Shown: positions 7,078 through 13,754 of the stretch, piece by piece
How the letters are laid out: the number at the start of each line of letters is the position of its first letter
Numbering within the stretch: the stretch's first letter is position 1
DNA from: Candidatus Hydrogenedentota bacterium
Lineage (GTDB): Bacteria; Hydrogenedentota; Hydrogenedentia; Hydrogenedentales; SLHB01
Assembly: GCA_023384315.1 (NCBI GenBank)
Contig: JAHDWY010000032.1
Location: 1-15,078 of the forward strand
Length of the DNA stretch: 15,078 bases
Direction: 5' to 3'
The notes under the pieces: generated by a model
What the model was told of the DNA's origin: nothing
The model's database searches: none
What the model saw: the letters and a program-made list of their open reading frames with translations, nothing else
Program-made: the position numbers and the translations under genes

Positions 7078-8025
7078 GTGTATCGTCCTGAAATCAAGGT
7101 GCTGGATTGCACCATCCGCGATGGCGGATTGATGAACAACTGGGGGTTTGACAAGGCGCTTGTCAAGGACGTTTTCGATGGGTTAGTGGCGGCCGGGGTC
7201 GATTACGTCGAGCTGGGGTACCGGGCCGACAAGAAATCGTTTCCGCCGGCCGAGTCGGGGATCTGGCGATACTGCGACGAAGAAGATATCCGCGACGTCG
7301 CCTACAAGACCGAGAAGACCAAGATCTCCATCATGTGCGACGTGGGGCGCACGGACTACGATGCCTTTCTCCCGGCCTCCGATTCCATCATCTCCATGGT
7401 GCGTGTGGCCACGTATGCGAAAGACGTGGACAAGGCGATTCACCTGGGCCAACACGTGCAGGACTTGGGATACGAGTCGACCTGCAACGTGATGGCCGTT
7501 TCCCACGTGCTCGAACCGGACCTGGACGAAGCCTTGGAGCAGTTGGCGGGGTCGAAGTTCCAGGCGGTTTACCTCGTAGACAGCTTCGGCTACTTCTATT
7601 CCGAACAGATTCAGTACCTGGCGGACAAGTATCTTGCGGCCTTGAAACCCGCTGGAATTGAAGTAGGCATTCACGCGCACAACAACCTGCAACTCGGGTT
7701 CGCGAACACGATCGAAGCCATCGTCAAAGGGATCAACTATCTCGACGGCACGATCTACGGCATGGGCCGCGCCGCGGGGAATTGCCCGACGGAGCTGCTG
7801 GTGGATTTCCTCAAGAACCCCAAGTTCGACGCCCGGCCCGTCTTCGATCTCATCCAGAAGTATTTCGCGGACATGAAAACCGAACTTCGCTGGGGCTACG
7901 AGATCCCCTACGCGATTACGGGGTTGCTGAACAAACATCCGCGCGCGGCGCTGGCCTTCATGAAGGGCGCGCACGGAGATTCTTTCCGCGAGTTTTACGA
8001 CAAGCTGCAGGAAGCGGAAGAATAG
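7078..8025 (+). CDS. Aldolase-domain protein of the DRE-TIM metallolyase superfamily (HMGL-like)
   Basis: This 315-residue TIM-barrel enzyme resembles the catalytic domain of 4-hydroxy-2-oxovalerate aldolase and HMG-CoA lyase. LDCTIRDGG (9-17) supplies the catalytic arginine R14 and metal-binding D15. HAHNN (199-203) supplies the two metal-binding histidines H199 and H201. GMGRAAGNCPTE follows the family pattern around the barrel end. The C-terminal communication domain that DmpG-type aldolases use to contact their dehydrogenase partner is absent, and no such dehydrogenase is nearby. It therefore probably belongs to the stand-alone 'aldolase catalytic domain' group often found among polysaccharide genes; the substrate is unknown. 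I chose the GTG at 7078 because AAAGGA lies 8 nt upstream. An in-frame GTG at 7060 has no ribosome binding site. Confidence 0.85.
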   Translation: MYRPEIKVLDCTIRDGGLMNNWGFDKALVKDVFDGLVAAGVDYVELGYRADKKSFPPAESGIWRYCDEEDIRDVAYKTEKTKISIMCDVGRTDYDAFLPASDSIISMVRVATYAKDVDKAIHLGQHVQDLGYESTCNVMAVSHVLEPDLDEALEQLAGSKFQAVYLVDSFGYFYSEQIQYLADKYLAALKPAGIEVGIHAHNNLQLGFANTIEAIVKGINYLDGTIYGMGRAAGNCPTELLVDFLKNPKFDARPVFDLIQKYFADMKTELRWGYEIPYAITGLLNKHPRAALAFMKGAHGDSFREFYDKLQEAEE

Positions 8026-8046
8026 CCTTCGCGGCAGTGACTTACG

Positions 8047-8083
8047 GCCCCGGCAGACCTTTCTTGTTTGCCGGGGCTTGTTT
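8047..8083 (+). terminator. Intrinsic terminator after the aldolase-domain gene
   Basis: GCCCCGGCA (8047-8055) pairs perfectly with TGCCGGGGC (8069-8077) around a 13-nt loop, followed by TTGTTT. It lies about 20 bp after the stop codon, which makes the aldolase gene a single-gene transcription unit. Confidence 0.75.
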
Positions 8084-8232
8084 AGTATCAACCATTTTGG
8101 CCGGACCGGCATCCCACGATGTACGAGGTTGTCCGGGCCGCTGCGCTACGCAATGGCAACGTATACGTTTGTCAGGAGTCGGAAGCTGGTTTGATGGCTG
8201 GCAGCGACGGGGTACGTGTGGGAGGATCGATG

Positions 8233-9762
8233 ATGGGAGATTCGGGGGTGGCAAGTTCGGCGCGGCGAAGCGACCTGGTCTTCATCGGCGGTTTTGCACT
8301 GTTCGCGCTGGTGCTGCACCTCGTCTACAACCGGTGGTATGGGTATCACCACGACGAGTTCTACTTCCTCGCCTGCGGTTACCACTTAGCGTTTGGCTAT
8401 GTGGATCACCCGCCGTTGACGCCGTGGATTGCGCGACTGTCGGACGAGCTGTTTGGGCAGTCGCTGACCGGGTTACGGTTCTTTCCGGCAGTGGCCAGCG
8501 CGGTCGCGGTTTTTCTTACGGGCCTGCTGGCGCGGCGGCTGGGCGGAGGACGCTTCGCGCAGTCGCTGGCTTGTGTCGCCTACATTATAGCGCCGGTCTA
8601 TCTGCGGTCTCAGAATGTCCTCGCGATTCCGTCTTTCGAACCCGTGTTCTGGGTTGCGTGCTCCTACCTGGTCGTGCGAATCATTCAGGACGACAATCCC
8701 AAGCTTTGGTTGTGTGTAGGCGCCATCGCCGGCATCGGACTCATGAACAAGCACACCATGGCGTTCTTTGGCGTGGGGCTGGTCGTGGGCCTTCTTTTGA
8801 CGCGGCATCGAAAGCACTTCCTGAGTCCCTGGCTCTATGCCGGGGGCGCGGTGGCGTCGCTAATCTTCTTGCCGAATCTCGTCTGGCAGATGCAGAACGA
8901 CTGGCCGACGGTTCAATTCATCCGGCGTTTGAACGCGGAGGTGATGAGCGGCATCTCCCTGCCCCAGTTCGTCCTGGGTCAGTTGTTGTATCTGCACCCG
9001 TTCAACGCGGCGATCTGGCTCGCGGGCTTGGTCTGGCTGTTTCGCGGGGAGGCGGGAAAGCCGTACCGGATTCTCGGTTGGATTTGGGTAACGGTATTCC
9101 TGTTGTTGTTGGTTGCCAAGAGCAAGATTTACTACCTCGCCCCGGCATATCCCGCCGTCCTGGCCGCGGGCGGCGTAGCCCTGGGGGCGTACGCGGAGCG
9201 CAAGGGGCGTGCGTGGTTCCGGCCAGCAGCCATTGGGACTCTCACAGTGGGCGGCATTGTGTTCGCGCCGGTGGCGCTCCCGATCCTCCCTATCGAAACG
9301 ACAGACCGGTACATCCGCACACTCAGCTTCGGGGCGCTCGACAACGTCTATGAAATCACGGGAGACCTGCACGGCCAATTCGGATGGCAGACACGAATCA
9401 AGCGCGTGGCGGAGATTTATGAGAGTCTCCCGGAGAACGAACGAGACAACGCCGTTATCTTTGCGCCGAACTACGGTTTGGCGGGCATGGTCGATTACCT
9501 CGGCAAGGACTACGGCCTTCCCAATGCCATCAGCGGCCACATGACGTATTACCTGTGGGGACCTGGGGACGGCCCCTTCGATACCGCGATCGCGCTGGAC
9601 ATGCGTCGTGAAGATTTGGAACAGGTATTTGAACAGGTCGACATGAAGCCTCCGGTGGTGCTGGAACACACGAATCCCGGGAATCGCGAGTTCTACGTGG
9701 CGGTGTGCCGGAAACCCAAGCTGCCTATCGACGAAATCTGGCCCGAACTCCGAGCGTGGTAG
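8233..9762 (+). CDS. Integral membrane glycosyltransferase, PMT/ArnT-type (GT-C fold)
   Basis: The 509-residue product is a multi-pass protein with about nine to ten hydrophobic segments over residues 14-390 and a soluble C-terminal domain after that. The first extracytoplasmic loop carries HHDEFYFL with the acidic pair D41/E42, then GYVDHPPLTPWIARLSDELFG. This is the signature of the dolichyl/polyprenyl-phosphate-mannose transferase family (PMT_2, which includes ArnT). Such enzymes move a sugar from a polyprenyl-phosphate carrier to a protein, lipid or glycan outside the inner membrane. The acceptor here is unknown. The frame extends upstream to 8119, but GGAGGA at 8221-8226 points to the ATG at 8233, 6 nt away (8230 would leave only 3 nt). 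No lipid A or arabinose genes are adjacent, so ArnT itself is not claimed. Confidence 0.85.
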   Translation: MGDSGVASSARRSDLVFIGGFALFALVLHLVYNRWYGYHHDEFYFLACGYHLAFGYVDHPPLTPWIARLSDELFGQSLTGLRFFPAVASAVAVFLTGLLARRLGGGRFAQSLACVAYIIAPVYLRSQNVLAIPSFEPVFWVACSYLVVRIIQDDNPKLWLCVGAIAGIGLMNKHTMAFFGVGLVVGLLLTRHRKHFLSPWLYAGGAVASLIFLPNLVWQMQNDWPTVQFIRRLNAEVMSGISLPQFVLGQLLYLHPFNAAIWLAGLVWLFRGEAGKPYRILGWIWVTVFLLLLVAKSKIYYLAPAYPAVLAAGGVALGAYAERKGRAWFRPAAIGTLTVGGIVFAPVALPILPIETTDRYIRTLSFGALDNVYEITGDLHGQFGWQTRIKRVAEIYESLPENERDNAVIFAPNYGLAGMVDYLGKDYGLPNAISGHMTYYLWGPGDGPFDTAIALDMRREDLEQVFEQVDMKPPVVLEHTNPGNREFYVAVCRKPKLPIDEIWPELRAW

Positions 9763-10216
9763 CGTGGCACTGGAGACCGCTATTGGGCCTGCGTCAGCGA
9801 TTGGGGATTCGCTGCGACGTGCCATGAGCGACTTGATACCAAGACCTACGAAGGTGAGCACGGCGTGACGTAGCGTACACGATTAGGGCTGCTGGCGAAC
9901 CGCTACTTCGCCGTCCGCAGGCACCACGTATCCAAGATTTTCCGAAAGTCGAGGTGATTCCCAAGAAGGGCTGTCAAGCCAGCATTCCGCACTTCATGCT
10001 GAGCGATCACGCCGCCGCCTGGCGCCAATTCCCCGGACCCTTCCATTCCGCCGTACGACCTACGGTTTGGAGCACCGAGCGAGTTGAGAACGTGAGGACC
10101 ATCCCCTTGTCGCCGCATCAATGTGAAGGCGTTGCCCAAAGTCCACTTACCGGAAGGACACGAGATAAACCGGGTATCCCCGCGGTGGTGATGAAGGCCA
10201 AGGTCCCGCGCGTGGA
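9763..10216. other. Stretch without a convincing gene
   Basis: Several open frames cross this region on both strands, the longest about 78-96 codons. None has a ribosome binding site, a recognisable motif or the codon pattern of the neighbouring genes. One hairpin is visible, CAGCGA (9795-9800) with TCGCTG (9809-9814), but it has no U-tract, so it is a doubtful terminator for the glycosyltransferase gene. No repeat, tRNA or insertion sequence end was seen. It may be decayed coding sequence or hold an unrecognised RNA. Confidence 0.4.
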
Positions 10217-10245
10217 TTCACAGATCCTCACGAATGCGCTATAAT
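10217..10245 (+). promoter_or_regulatory. Near-consensus sigma-70 promoter for the SpoIIAA-like gene
   Basis: TTCACA (10217-10222, 5 of 6) and a perfect TATAAT (10240-10245) are separated by an optimal 17 bp. This is the best promoter match in the window. It would give a 5' UTR of about 135 nt before the ATG at 10386. The flanking ATGCGCTATAA is identical to that of the promoter near 7008. Confidence 0.65.
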
Positions 10246-10385
10246 CCCGTCGTAACCCGCGATGGCGGAGCGGTCACTGCCGATCTCGTGATATCACGGC
10301 GCCGTGTTGAGGGCAGCGTGCGATGTCGTCTTTTTTCCATCGCTGATGGACGCCTCAGAAACTGCGCAGCAAAGGGAACAGGGGT

Positions 10386-10802
10386 ATGGGCTACAACTTT
10401 TCGGTACAGCCGGGAGGCCGGTTGCTGGTTGTAGTAATCGAGGGCAACCTGTCCATAGACGAAGAGGAGCAATTGGTGCGAGACTCTGCGTCCTATGTCG
10501 CCCAGCATCCCACAGCCGACGTGCTGGTGGATCGCCGCCGCTCGAAAACCAATCTCGCCCCGCAGAATGTCCGCCCCCATCTGGAGTTGATTCGGACGCA
10601 TGTACCGGTGGAGGGGAAGCCCAAACTCGCACTGATCGTATCGACCGACTACGATTTCGGCATGGGCCGCATGTTTGAATTCACCGGCGACCAGCACATC
10701 CCCCATCGCATGCGGATATTCCGGAGTTTGGAAGAAGGTTGCCGATGGCTGGACGTCGATCCGGCAACGATCCGGTGGCCCGGGGGCGCTGCCCCGGCCT
10801 GA
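10386..10802 (+). CDS. Small SpoIIAA/STAS-like protein
   Basis: This 138-residue cytoplasmic protein follows the alternating pattern of small STAS/SpoIIAA-like domains. A first strand pair (YNFSVQPGGRLLVVVIEGNL) is followed by an acidic helix (SIDEEEQLVRDS), a strand with DVLVDRR, a strand with LALIVSTDYDFGMGRMFEF and the ending RIFRSLEEGCRWL. Relatives are usually hypothetical proteins of unknown role; a regulatory or scaffolding function is only a guess. AAAGGGA 8 nt before the ATG is a fair ribosome binding site. The gene is monocistronic between its own promoter and a strong terminator. Confidence 0.65.
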   Translation: MGYNFSVQPGGRLLVVVIEGNLSIDEEEQLVRDSASYVAQHPTADVLVDRRRSKTNLAPQNVRPHLELIRTHVPVEGKPKLALIVSTDYDFGMGRMFEFTGDQHIPHRMRIFRSLEEGCRWLDVDPATIRWPGGAAPA

Positions 10803-10833
10803 GCGATTGCGCGTATCTCGTTGAAAGATTAAA

Positions 10834-10861
10834 CGCCCGGCACACGTGCCGGGCGTCTTTC
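10834..10861. terminator. Bidirectional intrinsic terminator between convergent genes
   Basis: ACGCCCGGCA (10834-10843) pairs perfectly with TGCCGGGCGT (10848-10857) around a CACG loop. On the plus strand CTTTCGT follows. On the minus strand the same hairpin is followed by TTTAATCTTTC. It therefore can serve both the plus-strand gene ending at 10802 and the minus-strand gene ending at 10887. Confidence 0.85.
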
Positions 10862-10886
10862 GTAACTAGGGTAAGCGGCAGGAACG

Positions 10887-12095
10887 CTATTCGACCCAAT
10901 TAACCGCGGGGGGTGTCGCGTAGTCCGCGTAGCGATCGGCCACCTTACCTTCGGTAACATCCCCACTGTGCACATAAGTGCGATACCTGAACGATATGCT
11001 CTCGCCGTTCTTCAAGGTGTAGTCGCCGTTCAAGTCGCCCTTGCCTTTTGTGAAGTAGGACAGGCCGAAGACGTTCGCGCCCATCAAGCCATAGTTGCGC
11101 ACGTGCCACCGGGATGGAAAGCGCAGATTGTCCTTGTGATCGAAGACCGTGACGCCAAACACGCCCGCGTCGCCGATCGCGCCCGAGTAGTCGCACCACG
11201 CCGCCGGTTGGCCCCAGGCTTCGCTCTCGCCCACCTGGCCCTCCGAATTGGTGATCGTGCCGCCATGGTCCGCGTTCATGTGATCGTTCACGCGCACCGC
11301 CATGATGCCGCCTTCTTTCGTGTCGTTGAACAACACGTCGCCGTACGACGCGGTGAAGGTCACGGTGACATCGAAGATGCGCGCGTCCTCCGGTCCTGGA
11401 TAGAAGCGGTACTCGCGCTCTTCATCGACGATCGGTTCGCGGGCGTTGTTCTGCCAGACATTCTTCGCGTGGACCCAACCGTAGGCGTCGCCCGAACCGT
11501 AGGTCACATCGCCGCTGACCTGGTATCCGGAATTGTCGCCCTCGCCCCAGCAGTCGGCGCCATTGACCTCTCCATATGCCGACCACATGGACTTGTGGTG
11601 CGGGTGATCCTCGGAGATCTGCACTTCGCCCATGGGATAATCGCGCGTCACGTGTACGCCGCCCTCGCCCAATACGGGCCAGAGGAACGGTTTCTTATAG
11701 TCGTTCGAGTAGTGGTAGGCCGTGAACGGCACGTCTTCAATCAGAATGTCGATAGCCTCTTCCCCTTCCCGTTTGGTCACCTGCACCTTGGGCGGCTTGT
11801 CGTCGTTCCGCACTTCCACTTCGAACATGTGTTTCGCTCCCGGCATGGTGCCCTCCGGCACAAAGACCAACTCGCCGTTACGCACGGACGCCGGGTAGAT
11901 GCGTCCAGTCGTCAACTGCTTGACCTGGACAAACTCTCCTTCTCCGAGAGACCCTTCGTAGGGCAATGTGAGGGGGACGTTCCGGCTCTGTTGCTCGCCT
12001 GCCTCAAGGGCAATTTTCTTGCCGTCCAAAGCGCTCTGGCCCGCCGCTCCCCCGGCGGCCAGAACCGCCGCGATCAATCCTGCTGTTACGCGCAT
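10887..12095 (-). CDS. Secreted PmoA-family protein (DUF6807)
   Basis: This 402-residue protein has a short Sec signal peptide (cleavage near residue 19-20) and then a beta-rich fold. The family core is clear: KPFLWPVLGEGGVHVTRDYP (135-154), then SEDHPHHKSMW (161-171) and NGADCWGEG. These match the 'PmoA family' (PF14100/DUF6807). The family name is historical and does not mean a methane monooxygenase subunit. Members are common in polysaccharide-degrading bacteria and are usually next to glycosidases or dehydrogenases; the enzymatic activity is unknown to me. The clustered histidines at 164, 166 and 167 could bind a metal or ligand, which is inference. AAAGGA lies 8 nt before the ATG. It sits 81 bp downstream of the co-directional unknown gene, and no clear promoter is seen between them. 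Confidence 0.85.
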   Translation of the reverse strand: MRVTAGLIAAVLAAGGAAGQSALDGKKIALEAGEQQSRNVPLTLPYEGSLGEGEFVQVKQLTTGRIYPASVRNGELVFVPEGTMPGAKHMFEVEVRNDDKPPKVQVTKREGEEAIDILIEDVPFTAYHYSNDYKKPFLWPVLGEGGVHVTRDYPMGEVQISEDHPHHKSMWSAYGEVNGADCWGEGDNSGYQVSGDVTYGSGDAYGWVHAKNVWQNNAREPIVDEEREYRFYPGPEDARIFDVTVTFTASYGDVLFNDTKEGGIMAVRVNDHMNADHGGTITNSEGQVGESEAWGQPAAWCDYSGAIGDAGVFGVTVFDHKDNLRFPSRWHVRNYGLMGANVFGLSYFTKGKGDLNGDYTLKNGESISFRYRTYVHSGDVTEGKVADRYADYATPPAVNWVE

Positions 12096-12176
12096 GCTCG
12101 CTGTCCTTTCTTCCCGGTGCCGGACCTGGCCACTGCAAGGACCCGTACGACACGTCCGTTATCTCGTCCGGTGCAA

Positions 12177-12923
12177 TTACCGGGCGGCTTCCATTTTAAT
12201 CCGATCGTACCAATCGATCTCGACGACCGCAATGCCTTCGATAATCACGGGAATATCCGAAGGCTTCAATTGCCGAGACAGCTCCAGCCCGCGCCGAAGT
12301 ATTTCATGACCCATACTGAACCCGGCCCTCTCGCGGTCCCCGTACAGATCCGGGCGGGAGTCGGCAATCTCACGCACGTTCTCCATGATGGTAACCGCCG
12401 CGGCCAGTAGGTTGACATCGGACATGGCGCCGATGACCTTCAGAACCTCCTCGCGAACCTGTGCCACTTCCGAATCGGAAATGCTGGTGAATACGCGGAC
12501 TACAGCCCCGCGTTCCGCAAGGTCCTCCACGGCGATCCCTTCCCGCTCCGCAAAGTCGATCATTCGCGTCTCGAACTTCCTTGCTTCCAGGCAAGCCTCC
12601 AACGCATGACTCGCCGTGGCCATGGCTGACGGAAAGCCCATGCCGAGCTTCCATACCGTTTTAAACGCCGACTTCATCAGGGGCGCCATCCGCCGTGGGG
12701 AACGTGTGATCTCCCGCATCCGGTCGAAGGCGTCATCCAGTTTGTCCCGCTCTTCAGAACCTGGATAGACGTACTCGAGCAGGAACTCGCGAAGGTCGTC
12801 GATGATCTTGTCCGGAATTTGGTCGAGCACGCCGAAGCGCCGGACATTGTCCAGGCGGTACCGGTCACGCAGTTCTTCCCGGTATGCGTCGATCACTGCG
12901 TGTTTAAGTTTGGGATTCGACAT
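12177..12923 (-). CDS. Helical protein of unknown function
   Basis: I do not recognise this 248-residue protein. It appears almost entirely alpha-helical and charged. An N-terminal part (1-75) is rich in Arg, Asp and Glu, for example KHAVIDAYREELRDRYRLDN. A middle part has a moderately hydrophobic stretch (SAFKTVWKLGMGFPSAMATA, about 85-104) that is too polar to be a certain membrane helix. The C-terminal half has regular helices. There is no signal peptide and no cysteine pair; a cytoplasmic location is likely. Codon use matches its neighbours, and the frame is uninterrupted, so it is a real gene. No Shine-Dalgarno is visible before the ATG (upstream bases CATCGTTTCC), so initiation may be weak or unusual. 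A 110-bp gap separates it from the upstream nuclease-like gene. Confidence 0.75.
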   Translation of the reverse strand: MSNPKLKHAVIDAYREELRDRYRLDNVRRFGVLDQIPDKIIDDLREFLLEYVYPGSEERDKLDDAFDRMREITRSPRRMAPLMKSAFKTVWKLGMGFPSAMATASHALEACLEARKFETRMIDFAEREGIAVEDLAERGAVVRVFTSISDSEVAQVREEVLKVIGAMSDVNLLAAAVTIMENVREIADSRPDLYGDRERAGFSMGHEILRRGLELSRQLKPSDIPVIIEGIAVVEIDWYDRIKMEAAR

Positions 12924-13033
12924 GGAAACGATGTTTTCCGGCAGTTGAAAACAAGGAGCGGGCAGAACACGCCGTCACGATACCACACGAACGCCGCCTC
13001 CGCCAAAGGTTCGAGGGCAGGGGGGACAAGCCT

Positions 13034-13750
13034 TCAAGAGACCTTGCTTGTCCGGTACGCCTTCACCAACTCCGGGTAATCGGCCAACGCCTTGCGCCCC
13101 GCCTTCGTGAGGCGGTACACACCCCGATCGATCCGTTCGAACCAGCCGTACACATTGCTGTAGAGAATGGACGTCGTCTTGGACCCCGTCCCCTCTTTCC
13201 GGAGGTCCCGCGGCGACATGGGGCCGCGCATATCGAGCAGACAGGCGATGTGTACCGCGGATTCGCGATAAGCCGTGACCAGCTTTCGCCCGGCGCTGCC
13301 GCCGGTATTGAGATCGTGAGAACGGCCCGCTATCTCCTGCAGGACCGCCCGCCGCGCGCGCTTCTGCTTCTTGCGGTCAATGGCCACGGGATGGAAGACC
13401 ACGTTCACCCGCGGCGCTCGCGACTGCACGGTAACCAGGATGAGCCCTAGTTCCAACCGTCGCAGCACGTGCTGGACGCCCTTCCATTGTTTGGTCCAGA
13501 TGCCGCCGGGCGGCGCGGGCACGGCGACATACACAGAATCCGTAATGCGTTGACGCCGGGTCGCCTGAATGAGCAGCGTGAGATTGACGGACCGCTTCAA
13601 CTCGATCACGACCAGGTCATCGCCTTTCGTGGCCGTCACATCGCAGCCGTTCACTTCGGCGCGGACGGTATAGCCGTTCGCCTCCAGGTACGCCTTCAGC
13701 GGCGAATAAAGATCCGATTCCCGAGTCGTGCTGGGCTTTGTCTTCGCCAA
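13034..13750 (-). CDS. DUF2161-type PD-(D/E)XK nuclease-like protein, TTG start
   Basis: The 238-residue product starts MAKTKPSTTRESDLYSPLKA and carries the PD-(D/E)XK core: E32, GCD with D37, and VIELK with E50 and K52. This matches the DUF2161 family of putative phosphodiesterases. The C-terminal 60 residues (GPMSPRDLRKEG, then YGWFERIDRGVYRLTKAGRK) form a likely winged helix. The activity and biological role are unknown; DNA binding is inferred. The frame is open upstream to 13975, but that part lies inside the glycosidase gene on the same strand. I chose TTG at 13750 because GAAGGTGAG lies just 5' of it and because conserved sequence begins right there. The ribosome binding site overlaps the stop of the upstream glycosidase gene, only 4 bp away, so the two are translationally linked. 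Confidence 0.8.
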   Translation of the reverse strand: MAKTKPSTTRESDLYSPLKAYLEANGYTVRAEVNGCDVTATKGDDLVVIELKRSVNLTLLIQATRRQRITDSVYVAVPAPPGGIWTKQWKGVQHVLRRLELGLILVTVQSRAPRVNVVFHPVAIDRKKQKRARRAVLQEIAGRSHDLNTGGSAGRKLVTAYRESAVHIACLLDMRGPMSPRDLRKEGTGSKTTSILYSNVYGWFERIDRGVYRLTKAGRKALADYPELVKAYRTSKVS

Positions 13751-13754
13751 GTGC

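Noticed and set aside
7782..9353. 523-codon open frame on the plus strand crossing two genes
   Set aside because: It runs out of frame through the end of the aldolase gene, the terminator and half of the membrane glycosyltransferase, and its translation shows no recognisable motif.
9903..10139. 78-codon minus-strand frame in the gene-poor stretch
   Set aside because: It has no ribosome binding site, no recognised motif and irregular codon use; kept only as part of the uncertain region.
10968..12410. 480-codon open frame on the plus strand
   Set aside because: It lies opposite the PmoA-family gene and runs into the next gene. It has no domain pattern and is a byproduct of GC-rich codon bias, whereas the minus strand shows clear family motifs and a signal peptide.
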